Assembly: GCA_001314815.1 (NCBI GenBank)
Contig: LJXT01000016.1
Coordinates: forward strand, 1 to 40,905
Reading direction: 5' to 3'
Length of the DNA: 40,905 nt
Source: Algoriphagus marincola HL-49
Lineage (GTDB): Bacteria > Bacteroidota > Bacteroidia > Cytophagales > Cyclobacteriaceae
A model generated the notes under the pieces. It did no database searches and was not told the origin of the DNA. It saw only the letters and a program-made list of their open reading frames with translations. Every line of letters begins with the position of its first letter. Position 1 is the first letter of the stretch. The translations under genes and the position numbers were made by a program. This document shows positions 32,947 to 40,905 of this stretch, one piece after another.

Positions 32947-34572
32947 ATGTATAAACCTCAGTTTAATTTACGGGCAGGCAGCTTATTTCTGCTTGCCTTT
33001 TTTGTTTCTCTATCGGTATTTTCTCAACAAATCAAAAATCTGTCAGGGGCAAATACGCCCCAAGATGACATGAACCCGGTTTGGATAGGGGATGGCGTTC
33101 TGCTCTTCACCCGTGCCAATCATTTTCAGAATGTAGGAGGAATCAATGACCCGGGGGATATTTGGATGACCAAAAAAAATTCTGATGGCCAATGGTCAGA
33201 GGCTATTCATCGGAAGGATCTGAGTACCGCTGGATATGATTTGGCTTTAGGTTTGGAAGATATTCTAACGCTGTTGGTCTTTCATTCAGGCTCGGATCGT
33301 TTTGGGGTATTTCAATATTCAAAATTCGGTCAGGAATGGAATTTTTTACGTCCGGTATCCATGCCTGAGATCGAAAAATTTCAAGGCTCTGTCACTGGAT
33401 CAGTTTCGAAGGGAGGCAATTATATTTTTCTTTCCGGAAATCGCTCAGATAGCCGAGGAAATGAGGACATTTATGTGAGCGAAAAGATTGGCCCTGTTCA
33501 ATGGTCCGAGCCAAAAAGCTTGGGATCAGTTATCAATACTCCTGGTCAAGAGACTTCACCCTATTTTGACCCTAGTTCAGGACTTCTTTATTTTTCTTCA
33601 AATCTTCATTTGGGGGCCCAAGGGAAGGATATTTTCATTGCAAAAGCGTTGTCAGAAGACTTCGCCGAATGGAGTGCTCCACAGAAATGGGTTCAATTGA
33701 GCAGCCCTGGCTCAGAAAGTGCCGTCACGTTTATTTCGCCGACGGAGGTGGTTTGGACTACCACCCAAAATAGTGATGGATTCGCAGATTTGGTTACGTA
33801 TGAAGAAATTACTCCTCTAGAAATCCCAAATGAATTTAAGGCACCTGAGACAGTTGCCGTTTCTCAACAAAACCAATCCGAAAATGTGACTACAGTGACC
33901 GAGCTAACACCGATTTACCCTTCCAGTGCTGTAGGGATACCGGAAGTGAAAGTGAAGGAAAAGTCTGTTGAAACAGAAGAAGAATCCTTGAGATGGCTGG
34001 TGATTGATCAGAAGAACAAGATTCGAGTGGAGAACTTTAGGCTAATGGCCAAAAACGGCGAGGAGTGGAAGGAAATTCCCATCCAAAATCAAAAAATAAG
34101 TGATCTCAAAGCCTCCGGCGTTCAACTCCTTCGTTTTGAAGCTGCTCAATTTTTCCCTGCCTCGATTTCTTTGGCTGAATTAAAGACAAAGGAACCCAAT
34201 GTGATTTTGATGACGAAAGCAGAAACTGGCAACAGTTTACTATTGGACAAAGTCAATTTTAAACGAGGGACTGCAGATCTGGAAGAGGGAGATACTTTTG
34301 ACTTCTTAGATCAGATTGTAGGCTTTTTGAGTGAAAACCCAGATTTGAAAATTAGGATAAGTGGTCATACAGATAGTTCGGGTGATCCTGGATTAAACAA
34401 AGCCCTTTCTCTAGATCGAGCTGGAGCTGTTAGGGACTATTTGGTTGATCAAGGTGTAGACTTTGAGAGACTACGTATCTCTGGATGGGGCGGCACCAGG
34501 CCAATAGCCTCTAATGCAACAGAGGCTGGAAGAAGTAAAAATCGTCGTGTAGAATTGACAATTGAAGATTAA
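32947..34572 (+). CDS. OmpA-family protein with PD40-like repeats
   Basis: The start is set at ATG 32947 (MYKPQFNLRAGSLFLLAFF), giving 541 residues with a signal peptide ending near VFSQ; the longer reading from 32920 overlaps the upstream coding end. The N-terminal half contains PD40-like units (MNPVWIGDGVLLFTRA, GGNYIFLSGNRSDSRGNEDIYV, ETSPYFDPSSGLLYFSSN). The C-terminal domain is peptidoglycan-binding OmpA: NFKRGTADL, RISGHTDSSG (Asp ligand), LSLDRAGAVRDYL, and SKNRRVELTI (Arg ligand). It probably anchors the outer membrane to peptidoglycan. A similar layout occurs in gliding/type IX secretion accessory proteins, but nothing specific is proven. It follows the DHS-like gene by 4 bp. Confidence 0.9.
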   Translation: MYKPQFNLRAGSLFLLAFFVSLSVFSQQIKNLSGANTPQDDMNPVWIGDGVLLFTRANHFQNVGGINDPGDIWMTKKNSDGQWSEAIHRKDLSTAGYDLALGLEDILTLLVFHSGSDRFGVFQYSKFGQEWNFLRPVSMPEIEKFQGSVTGSVSKGGNYIFLSGNRSDSRGNEDIYVSEKIGPVQWSEPKSLGSVINTPGQETSPYFDPSSGLLYFSSNLHLGAQGKDIFIAKALSEDFAEWSAPQKWVQLSSPGSESAVTFISPTEVVWTTTQNSDGFADLVTYEEITPLEIPNEFKAPETVAVSQQNQSENVTTVTELTPIYPSSAVGIPEVKVKEKSVETEEESLRWLVIDQKNKIRVENFRLMAKNGEEWKEIPIQNQKISDLKASGVQLLRFEAAQFFPASISLAELKTKEPNVILMTKAETGNSLLLDKVNFKRGTADLEEGDTFDFLDQIVGFLSENPDLKIRISGHTDSSGDPGLNKALSLDRAGAVRDYLVDQGVDFERLRISGWGGTRPIASNATEAGRSKNRRVELTIED

Positions 34573-34573
34573 A

Positions 34574-34598
34574 AAAGCGGTCCATTTAGGACCGCTTT
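34574..34598. terminator. Bidirectional terminator between convergent genes
   Basis: AAAGCGGTCC (34574-34583) and GGACCGCTTT (34589-34598) form a perfect 10-bp stem around ATTTA. Six A residues flank its left side, making a T run on the minus strand. It serves both the OmpA gene and the oxidoreductase gene. Confidence 0.88.
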
Positions 34599-34605
34599 AT
34601 TATGA

Positions 34606-36066
34606 TTATAAGCTGTAACCTTCTCGGTAGTTTCGTCTGACAAACTGGTTGGCTGGATCGAAATTGGTAATTTTCATATTTGGTCCATCCCATACCAATT
34701 TGATTCCTCTACCTGGATAGTCGAACTGATTGGCATTTCCATTTGGTCTAGGAACGCGATAGTCGTAGCTTCTAATGGCAAGATTTCCCATCAGTACTGA
34801 TTCAGTAAGTGGTCCTGCCACACTGAAAGGCGAACTCAACTTTTTATACTCCTCTGATCCAAAGCCTGCAATACAAGCCTCTACCCAGTTGTTGTAGTGA
34901 CCACTGTCTCCGCCAGGTACACGATACTCGGTTTCGGGGACGTTGATATACTGATTTTTAGATGTTGGCAGGAGTTTGGGATCTCGACCGTAGGTTGCAC
35001 ACATCATTTTGCCGGCAGTACCTTCGATGATTACTCCATTTCCTCCATCGCCCATGATTTCGTTAGGCTCGAGTTCTGCAGGTCTTGTAGGCTGAATACC
35101 GCCATCCATCCAGTGAAATTCCAGTTCTTTTCCACCCGGCATATCAAAGCGAAGGGTGATGTGAGAAGAAGGAGGGCAGCTATCAGGGAAATATCCACGT
35201 TGGAATTCTCCTACATAAACAGAACCCACAGAGCATTCAGCAGATTTTGGATACCCAAGACCTAAGACCCTGAAAGGAGGCTCCATGATGTGGCAAGCCA
35301 TATCTCCTAAGGCTCCTGTTCCATAATCCCACCATCCTCGCCAATTGAAGGGAACTAGATTTCCGACATAATCGCGGTAAGGGGCAGTACCTAGCCATAA
35401 ATCCCAGTCTAAATCAGCCGGTGGAGTTACTCCCTCACTCGGCCAGGGAATTCCTTGTGGCCAAACTGGTCTATCGGTCCAAGAATACACTTTTGTCGCT
35501 TCTCCGATAAGTCCTGCGTTGTACCATTCCACCATTTTTCTGACTCCATCACCTGAGGATCCTTGATTTCCCATTTGGGTGACTACTTTATATTTCTCTG
35601 CAGCCTCTGTAAGCATTCTTGCTTCGTAAATATCATGGCTTAGTGGTTTTTGCACATACACGTGCTTCCCCATTTTCATAGCCATCATCGCCTGCACAGC
35701 ATGCATGTGATCGGGAGTAGATACCGTCACTGCATCAATGTTGTCTTGCTCAGCTTCGAGCATTTTTCGGTAATCTTTGTAATAAGCTGCCTTAGGATGT
35801 GCATCCCGGCTTCGCTTAGCCCGGGTGTCATCGACATCACAAAGTGCCACGATATCGGCTTTACCACTTCTGAAGACTCCACTTACGTCATTGAAGCCCA
35901 TTCCTCCAACTCCAATACCTGCCACCCGAAGTTTATCACTTGGGGCAACAAAACCCTGACCCCCTAAAACATGCCGTGGAACAATATAAAATCCTGAAAG
36001 CGCCAAAGCTGAGCTTTTTATAAAATTCCTCCTTGAAGTATCCGAGCCATTTTTGTTTTCCTTCAT
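34606..36066 (-). CDS. Tat-exported Gfo/Idh/MocA family oxidoreductase
   Basis: This 486-residue NAD(P)-dependent oxidoreductase begins with a twin-arginine signal (SRRNFIKSSALALSGF, 11-26), so it is folded with cofactor and exported. The Rossmann motif is GIGVGGMGFND (about 51-61). The family E-K-P motif appears as YVQKPLSHD, with Gln instead of Glu. SGHYNNWVEAC in the C-terminal half is typical of sugar-binding members. Possible activities include sugar dehydrogenation and GH109-type N-acetylgalactosaminidase. The divergent GH20 gene makes an amino-sugar role plausible, but this is inference. A 10-bp inverted repeat (36098-36138) sits upstream. It ends at a bidirectional terminator. Confidence 0.88.
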   Translation of the reverse strand: MKENKNGSDTSRRNFIKSSALALSGFYIVPRHVLGGQGFVAPSDKLRVAGIGVGGMGFNDVSGVFRSGKADIVALCDVDDTRAKRSRDAHPKAAYYKDYRKMLEAEQDNIDAVTVSTPDHMHAVQAMMAMKMGKHVYVQKPLSHDIYEARMLTEAAEKYKVVTQMGNQGSSGDGVRKMVEWYNAGLIGEATKVYSWTDRPVWPQGIPWPSEGVTPPADLDWDLWLGTAPYRDYVGNLVPFNWRGWWDYGTGALGDMACHIMEPPFRVLGLGYPKSAECSVGSVYVGEFQRGYFPDSCPPSSHITLRFDMPGGKELEFHWMDGGIQPTRPAELEPNEIMGDGGNGVIIEGTAGKMMCATYGRDPKLLPTSKNQYINVPETEYRVPGGDSGHYNNWVEACIAGFGSEEYKKLSSPFSVAGPLTESVLMGNLAIRSYDYRVPRPNGNANQFDYPGRGIKLVWDGPNMKITNFDPANQFVRRNYREGYSL

Positions 36067-36097
36067 ATTATTTTATTTTCTATTGAATTTCAGTTTT

Positions 36098-36138
36098 CAA
36101 AATATTCAAAATAATCGCTTTTTCCTTCGAATATTTTG
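36098..36138. promoter_or_regulatory. 10-bp inverted repeat in the oxidoreductase/GH20 divergent region
   Basis: CAAAATATTC (36098-36107) and GAATATTTTG (36129-36138) are exact inverted copies 21 bp apart. The first copy is followed directly by a near-repeat, CAAAATAATC. The site lies 32-72 bp before the oxidoreductase start and about 150 bp from the GH20 start. It is a plausible operator for one or both genes; some of the similarity may come from AT richness. Confidence 0.4.
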
Positions 36139-36287
36139 AGATTATTCGATTTCGGAAGGCTGAGTGGTTGAGTTTTTTTACGGCCGTTACCGTTGAAATC
36201 TCATTTGAGGGTTTTGGAAAGAAATTTTATAAAGGATCGGACATTTGAAAAAATTTAAATTAAGTTTAACCAAACAAATCAGACACT

Positions 36288-37898
36288 ATGACCTATCAAA
36301 AGTCAATTATCGTACTCTTTTTGACCGCTTTGGTGTTCTCTTGCGGACCGAAAGGCCCCTCACTGGATGAGAGAGGTTTGATTCCTCTCCCCAAATCGGT
36401 AAGTAGTTCCAATGGTTCCTTTGAACTCACATCAGCAGCATCCATTCAGCTTATTGGAGATCAGGCTAGTTTACAACCCTTAGCCCAATATTTTAATCAA
36501 ACCATCAAACAGGCAACTGGTTTTGAGCTGGAAGTGGGTGAGGGAGAAGGTCAAATCATTTTAGAACTATATGGTGGGGCTTTGGATGACGAATCCTATG
36601 AATTAGAAATAACCTCAAGTCAGGCAAAAATTTCTGCAGATTCACCCGCTGGAATATTTTATGGCATTCAAACCTTGCTTCAAGCTTTTCCGAGTCAAAT
36701 TTTTGCCCCTATGGCGCAAAATGTAAATTGGATTGCCCCGGCAGGAAAAATCCAAGATGATCCAGAATATGCATATAGAGGCTCGATGCTAGACGTCGCC
36801 AGACATTTCATCGGGATGGAGGATGTAAAGCATTACATTGATCAAATGGCAAGATTAAAATTGAACTACCTACATCTTCATTTGACCGATGACCAAGGAT
36901 GGCGAATAGAGATCAAATCATGGCCAAAGCTCACTGAGATAGGGGGGAAGACTGAAGTAGGCGGCGGCGAAGGAGGCTTTTTTACACAAGAGGATTACAA
37001 GGAACTCGTACGCTATGCACAAGAGCGATTTATTACGATCGTCCCAGAGATAGACATGCCGGGTCATACGAATGCTGCCTTGGCCGCCTATGGAGAATTG
37101 AATCCCGGAATCAATTTGCCTGATGGCGATCTGAGCACGGTCAACAATCCTATGAAAGGATCAGAAATTGATTTTAACTCTAAAATGATTATCCGGCAGC
37201 CGGCTGAACTTTATACAGGGATGGAAGTCGGTTTCAGTACCTTCGATACTGATCTGGAATTGACATATCAGCTCGTGGATGATGTAGTCAGAGAACTATC
37301 TGAAATTACCCCAGGACCTTATTTTCATATTGGTGGCGACGAATCCCATGTGACTCGCAAAGAAGACTATATCAAATTCGTAGAGCGGGTTCAGGATATT
37401 GTCCAGAAACATGGAAAGATCAGTATTGGATGGGATGAGGTGGCTACTGCCAATCTATTACCTGGAAACATCGCCCAGTTTTGGGCAATGGAAGATAATG
37501 CTGCATTAGCCGTAGAACAGGGAAATCAGATTTTAATGTCACCGGCCAAGAAAGCCTATCTTGATATGCAGTATGATTCAACCAGCCGGATTGGCTTGCA
37601 TTGGGCTGCCTACATTGAGTTAGATTCTGCATACCTCTGGGATCCTGCTACTTATTCTCCATCCATTCAGAAGTCTGATATTTTGGGCGTCGAAGCTCCT
37701 CTCTGGACGGAGACGGTGGAAAACCGAGCTGATATTGAATATTTAACCTTTCCTAGACTGGCTGCCTTGGCTGAAGTAGCTTGGTCACCAGGTTCATCGA
37801 GAGATTGGGAAAGTTTTAAAGGTCGTATTGCCCAACTTGGAGAAAGTTGGGATGTTCAAGGAATTCAATTTTATAAATCTCCCAAAGTAGCTTGGTAA
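36288..37898 (+). CDS. GH20 beta-N-acetylhexosaminidase lipoprotein
   Basis: This 536-residue glycoside hydrolase family 20 enzyme removes terminal N-acetylglucosamine or N-acetylgalactosamine. The lipobox is LVFSC (Cys19), so it is membrane-anchored. The N-terminal GH20b domain (about 30-155) precedes the TIM barrel (about 160-500). The catalytic Asp351-Glu352 lies in FHIGGDESH, and substrate-binding motifs are HLHLTDDQGWRIE (196-208), PEIDMPGHT and WDEV. The substrate could be chitin oligomers, host glycans or cell-wall fragments; no chitinase is nearby. A promoter candidate, GACATTTG (36240-36247), is one base off the consensus, 40 nt upstream. Confidence 0.93.
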   Translation: MTYQKSIIVLFLTALVFSCGPKGPSLDERGLIPLPKSVSSSNGSFELTSAASIQLIGDQASLQPLAQYFNQTIKQATGFELEVGEGEGQIILELYGGALDDESYELEITSSQAKISADSPAGIFYGIQTLLQAFPSQIFAPMAQNVNWIAPAGKIQDDPEYAYRGSMLDVARHFIGMEDVKHYIDQMARLKLNYLHLHLTDDQGWRIEIKSWPKLTEIGGKTEVGGGEGGFFTQEDYKELVRYAQERFITIVPEIDMPGHTNAALAAYGELNPGINLPDGDLSTVNNPMKGSEIDFNSKMIIRQPAELYTGMEVGFSTFDTDLELTYQLVDDVVRELSEITPGPYFHIGGDESHVTRKEDYIKFVERVQDIVQKHGKISIGWDEVATANLLPGNIAQFWAMEDNAALAVEQGNQILMSPAKKAYLDMQYDSTSRIGLHWAAYIELDSAYLWDPATYSPSIQKSDILGVEAPLWTETVENRADIEYLTFPRLAALAEVAWSPGSSRDWESFKGRIAQLGESWDVQGIQFYKSPKVAW

Positions 37899-37913
37899 TC
37901 AGGCAAAAGGCTT

Positions 37914-37946
37914 AAAATCCCGGCTATCTCAGCTGGGATTTTCTTT
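37914..37946 (+). terminator. Intrinsic terminator of the GH20 gene
   Basis: AAAATCCC (37914-37921) pairs with GGGATTTT (37935-37942), extended by GCT/AGC after one mismatch. The T tract is interrupted by one C. Confidence 0.7.
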
Positions 37947-38034
37947 GTATGCCTTTCTCAAATCTTTGATTTTTGAGGAATTTGGAGGTAATATGGTGGC
38001 TTATTTAGAATACATATCAAAAAGTAGCTGAACT

Positions 38035-39387
38035 ATGGGAGACATTATTGTTTCATTTGCGAATTGGATTTGGGGTACACCGATGCTTGTTCTGTTGATG
38101 GGAGGTGGACTCATACTTTTATTCCATTCGGGTTTTGTTCCATTTCGAAAAATCGGTCATGCTATCAGTCTCCTCAGAGGGAAATATGATGATGATCTGG
38201 CACCTGGACAGATTACTTCTTATCAGGCATTGTCTGCCGCTATTGCTGCAACGGTAGGACTCGGGAATATTAGTGGAGTGGCTATAGCCATCAATATGGG
38301 TGGCCCCGGGGCTGTTTTCTGGATGTGGATTTCCGCTTTCGTGGGCATGGCTACAAAATATTATAGTTGCTCCTTGGCCATCATGTTTCGAGGCAAAGAT
38401 TCCGCAGGTACGGTACAGGGTGGTCCCATGTACGTGATCGAAGAGGGAATGGGTAAAAAATTCAAGTTTCTTTCTGTGATTTTCTCTGTTGCAGGGATTT
38501 TAGGGCTATTGGCAATTTTTCAGGCAAATCAACTTTCTGCCGTTTTCAGAGCTGTAATGTTAGAACCTGCCGGGATCGAATCAACAGACACTGTTCGATG
38601 GATAATAGGTATCTCTATGATGGTTTTGGTGGCTTTTGTCATTTTGGGAGGGATTAAGCGAATTGCAGGAGTGGCATCCCGTCTCGTACCCTTTATGGTA
38701 GCCCTTTACTTTGTTACCGTTTTGATCATAGTGGGAAAGAATTATGTAGAAGTGCCAGAAATGTTTTGGTTGATAATTTCTGATGCATTTACAGGAAAAG
38801 CCGCTGCTGGTGGAGTAGTAGGTGCTGTAATCGTAACAGGTGCTAGAAGAGCAGCTTTCTCTAACGAAGCAGGAATTGGTACCGCTCCCATGGTGCATGG
38901 AGCATCTAAAAACCGGGAACCGATACGAGAAGGTCTAATAGCCATGTTGGGTCCATTTATCGATACAATTGTGGTATGTACGCTTACGGCTTTTGTGATC
39001 TTGGTGACGGGAGTATGGCAGTCTTCTGTAGACGATGGTGTAATATTGACCTTGAATGCTTTTGAAACAGCCCTGCCGGGTATTGGAAAATACCTCCTGA
39101 TGGCAGCTGTTTTAATCTTTGCACTATCTACCATGTTTACCTATTCTTATTATGGCCATAAGTGTTTCAATTATCTATTTGGGGCCAAAAGAGCTGATTT
39201 CTACAATTATTTCTATTTAATCACCATTGTAGCTGGAGCTGTGGCTTCTCTCGAAGTAGTGATTAGTTTAGTAGACGGAATGTATGCGATCATGGCAATA
39301 CCTACCATGATTTCTACCATATATCTAGCACCAAAAGTCAAGGCTGCTTACAAGGATTATTTTGAGCGGATGAATGCCTTGAAATGA
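38035..39387 (+). CDS. Sodium:alanine/glycine symporter (AGCS family)
   Basis: This 450-residue integral membrane protein imports alanine or glycine with Na+. Family motifs are AAIAATVGLGNISGVAIAI (about 68-86), GGPGAVFWMWISAFVGMATKY, and AFSNEAGIGTAPMVHGASK. About ten to eleven helices are predicted by the spacing of hydrophobic blocks. Its stop overlaps the start of the glycerate kinase gene (ATGA), so translation is coupled. Alanine, glycine and D-serine-type substrates lead through serine and hydroxypyruvate to glycerate, which gives a plausible but unproven link with the kinase. The real substrate could be D-alanine or glycine. Confidence 0.92.
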   Translation: MGDIIVSFANWIWGTPMLVLLMGGGLILLFHSGFVPFRKIGHAISLLRGKYDDDLAPGQITSYQALSAAIAATVGLGNISGVAIAINMGGPGAVFWMWISAFVGMATKYYSCSLAIMFRGKDSAGTVQGGPMYVIEEGMGKKFKFLSVIFSVAGILGLLAIFQANQLSAVFRAVMLEPAGIESTDTVRWIIGISMMVLVAFVILGGIKRIAGVASRLVPFMVALYFVTVLIIVGKNYVEVPEMFWLIISDAFTGKAAAGGVVGAVIVTGARRAAFSNEAGIGTAPMVHGASKNREPIREGLIAMLGPFIDTIVVCTLTAFVILVTGVWQSSVDDGVILTLNAFETALPGIGKYLLMAAVLIFALSTMFTYSYYGHKCFNYLFGAKRADFYNYFYLITIVAGAVASLEVVISLVDGMYAIMAIPTMISTIYLAPKVKAAYKDYFERMNALK

Positions 39388-40481
39388 AAGTCTTAATAGC
39401 TCCGAATGCTTTCAAAGGAACTATCTCGGCAAGCCATGCAGCCGAGATTATCGAGCAAATAGTAGCCAGCAAGTATCCAAACTCTCAGGTCAAAAAGATA
39501 CCGATTGCGGATGGGGGAGATGGCACGTGTGAGCTTTTGACCGAGTATTTGGGGCTTAAAAAAGTAAATACTTGGTCCCTAGATCCATTTGGAAGACCGG
39601 CTCTTGGTTCCTTTGGCTATGATTTTCAATCAAAAACAATCTACTTGGACGTTTCTACTGTCAGTGGAATCGGCCTATTGGATAGTACCGAATTAAATCC
39701 TCGTGTGGCTTCCACATTCGGAACAGGAACACTGATCCGAAAAGGTGTAGAAATGGGGGCAGAGCACGTAATTCTTGGGCTTGGAGGAAGTGCCAGTATA
39801 GATTTGGGATTGGGAATCCTACAGGGCTTGGGATTTGTGTTTTTAGATCCCCTAGGGAAGGAGATTGTTCCTTTCTCAGATCATTTGTTGAAAAAGTTGG
39901 CTTACGTGCAGTCTAAGCCAAAGCTTTCAAAACTTACTTTTACCTGTCTCTGCGATGTGAGAAATACTTTTTTCGGAGATGCAGGTGCGATCCCAATATT
40001 TGGACCGCAAAAAGGCCTTAAATCGGATCAAATGGATTCCTATTCAGAAGATACATCCCGAATCATCCATCTACTTTACCAAAAGGCAAAAAAGCCATTT
40101 AAGGATTCTATGGGGTTTGGCGCAGCCGGTGGAATAGCCTTGGGGTTAAATGCATTTTTTCCCACCGATATCAAATTTGGAGCCTCCTATTTTTTTGATC
40201 AAGTGGCTATGGAAAAAGAGGTTCAGTCATCCGATGTCGTTTTGACGGGAGAAGGTAGGTTTGATCAACAATCTAAAGAAGGAAAAGGGTGTTTTGAATT
40301 GCTACAGATATGCAAGAAATACCAAAAGCCATGCTACCTTGTTACTTCAGGTGAGGATGGTCAAGATTTTGGATTTGAATCTGTTATGAAATTACCAGAA
40401 TTAGATTTTTCTCGAATAGACTTTAAGAAAAAAGCAGCTGAAAATCTGAAGCTTACCTTAGAAAAGAAATTGACTATTTAG
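39384..40481 (+). CDS. Glycerate kinase (GlxK/GarK family)
   Basis: This 365-residue enzyme phosphorylates D-glycerate, in the GarK/GlxK family usually to 2-phosphoglycerate, feeding glycolysis. Motifs are LIAPNAFKGTISASHAAE (start), PIADGGDGTCELL (42-54), GTGTLIRKGVEMGAEHVILGLGGSASIDLGLG (two glycine-rich blocks), GFGAAGGIALGL, and LTGEGRFDQQSKEGKGCFE, a variant of the usual TGEGRxDxQTxxGK. The length is slightly below the typical 375-385. The start ATG overlaps the symporter's stop by 4 bp. The TAG stop interlocks (TTAG) with the convergent DUF6526 gene. Confidence 0.92.
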   Translation: MKVLIAPNAFKGTISASHAAEIIEQIVASKYPNSQVKKIPIADGGDGTCELLTEYLGLKKVNTWSLDPFGRPALGSFGYDFQSKTIYLDVSTVSGIGLLDSTELNPRVASTFGTGTLIRKGVEMGAEHVILGLGGSASIDLGLGILQGLGFVFLDPLGKEIVPFSDHLLKKLAYVQSKPKLSKLTFTCLCDVRNTFFGDAGAIPIFGPQKGLKSDQMDSYSEDTSRIIHLLYQKAKKPFKDSMGFGAAGGIALGLNAFFPTDIKFGASYFFDQVAMEKEVQSSDVVLTGEGRFDQQSKEGKGCFELLQICKKYQKPCYLVTSGEDGQDFGFESVMKLPELDFSRIDFKKKAAENLKLTLEKKLTI

Positions 40482-40905
40482 ACTCTCTGATAGTCACCTT
40501 TCCAATTCTTGATTTTCATTTTGATTTCCTTCGGGGTGTAGTTTTTTTCGATTGTCTCTTCAATCAGGGGAATCAATTCTTCATCGCTGGCAAATCGTAG
40601 GGCAATTATTTGACCTCCTTTAAGTTTTTCCTCTTTTTCGCGAAAAGCCTTGCCGGTAAGTTCGGCATAGCGAGCTCTCATTTCCGCAAAAATGATCCGA
40701 TTTTGGTTTTTGAGTGCATAGATCCTAGCCAACATGGGAAGTGACAGAACCATGATTGCTAAAATCAAAGATTTTACACTTTCTGAAATTTCTTCAGAAC
40801 TTGAGAAATCTAAATCTACTAAAGTCCAGATGAAAAAAGCTAAGGATAAGGGTGCAAGGATAAAATGATGAAAAGGAAAATACCGAGCGTGATTAGAGAA
40901 ATCTT
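40478..40905 (-). CDS. DUF6526 family membrane protein, N-terminus beyond the window
   Basis: The reading frame stays open from the stop at 40478 to the window's right edge, so the gene is cut at its 5' end. The visible 141 residues begin DFSNHARYFPFHHFILAPL, a DUF6526-like N-terminal pattern, so only a few residues are missing. Two hydrophobic helices (about 11-30 and 46-63 of the visible part) are followed by a cytoplasmic tail (QNRIIFAEMRARYAELTGKA... RFASDEELIPLIEETIEKN... KIKNWKGDY). The internal TTG at 40768 is not the start. Function unknown; the family is common in Bacteroidota. The last 4 bp overlap the glycerate kinase stop. Confidence 0.82.
   Translation of the reverse strand, partial: DFSNHARYFPFHHFILAPLSLAFFIWTLVDLDFSSSEEISESVKSLILAIMVLSLPMLARIYALKNQNRIIFAEMRARYAELTGKAFREKEEKLKGGQIIALRFASDEELIPLIEETIEKNYTPKEIKMKIKNWKGDYQRV

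Noticed and set aside
40478..40768. A complete 96-residue protein starting at a TTG at 40768
   Set aside because: The frame remains open upstream to the window edge and matches the DUF6526 N-terminal pattern, so the gene is longer and truncated by the window.
1..40905. tRNA, rRNA or CRISPR loci
   Set aside because: Reading the intergenic regions gave no cloverleaf ending in a TTC-arm consensus, no rRNA-like conserved block and no regularly spaced repeats. A tRNA scan would be decisive but was not available.

Overview
The window looks like chromosomal core sequence from a Bacteroidota member, most likely Cytophagales and close to Cyclobacteriaceae (Algoriphagus-like). Supporting signs are the moderate GC content, promoter boxes of the Bacteroidota type TAnnTTTG, A-rich leaders in place of strong Shine-Dalgarno sites, many lipobox lipoproteins and periplasmic PD40/tricorn/S9 peptidases, and phylum-typical families (DUF2452, DUF6526). 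The genus is inference. I found no rRNA, tRNA, CRISPR, intact insertion sequence or prophage.

Layout. 1-308 is non-coding, with one strong hairpin and a terminator. 309-4743 (minus) is a compact operon: histidine phosphotransfer protein, secreted S9 peptidase, lipoprotein gamma-glutamyltransferase. 4902-6155 (plus) is a three-gene cassette of unknown function: a 48-residue membrane protein, a DUF2452 protein and an unrecognised 214-residue protein. 6161-6424 is a non-coding block with imperfect terminal inverted repeats, probably a MITE or IS relic. 6425-7947 (minus) encodes a deoxynucleoside kinase and a 3-hydroxyacyl-CoA dehydrogenase. 8113-10418 (plus) encodes a CvfB-like S1 protein, a YkgJ-type cysteine-cluster protein and a ROK sugar kinase. 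After a small convergent lipoprotein, 11038-16884 (plus) carries a membrane protein, both topoisomerase IV subunits and the TrmH tRNA methylase.

16881-19843 (minus) holds an outer-membrane beta-barrel protein, a cyclophilin and ATP-dependent PEP carboxykinase. A peptide transporter (POT) follows on plus, then a TetR regulator and tyrosyl-tRNA synthetase on minus. 24047-27277 is a large secreted tricorn-like peptidase. 27346-28586 (minus) has an orphan BlaI-type repressor and an acyl-CoA desaturase. 28711-31879 mixes a small four-helix membrane protein, an AlbA_2 protein, an acidic conserved protein, a class II-type histone deacetylase homologue and an OmpH/Skp-like lipoprotein. 31971-34572 pairs a deoxyhypusine-synthase-like enzyme with an OmpA-family protein.

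34606-40481 may be a carbohydrate/amino-acid module: a Tat-exported Gfo/Idh/MocA oxidoreductase divergent from a GH20 hexosaminidase, then a Na+:alanine/glycine symporter overlapping a glycerate kinase. The window ends inside a DUF6526 gene (minus).

Two themes recur. One is extracytoplasmic peptide scavenging: S9 peptidase, GGT, tricorn-like protease, POT transporter, AGCS symporter, with PEP carboxykinase available to turn amino-acid carbon into PEP. The other is very tight packing: ATGA/GTGA start-stop overlaps, interlocking TTAG convergent stops, and promoter boxes only 4-7 nt before start codons. The strongest leads are the deoxyhypusine-synthase homologue with an altered substrate pocket, the MITE-like block, the three-gene unknown cassette, and several clear dyad-symmetric operator candidates.
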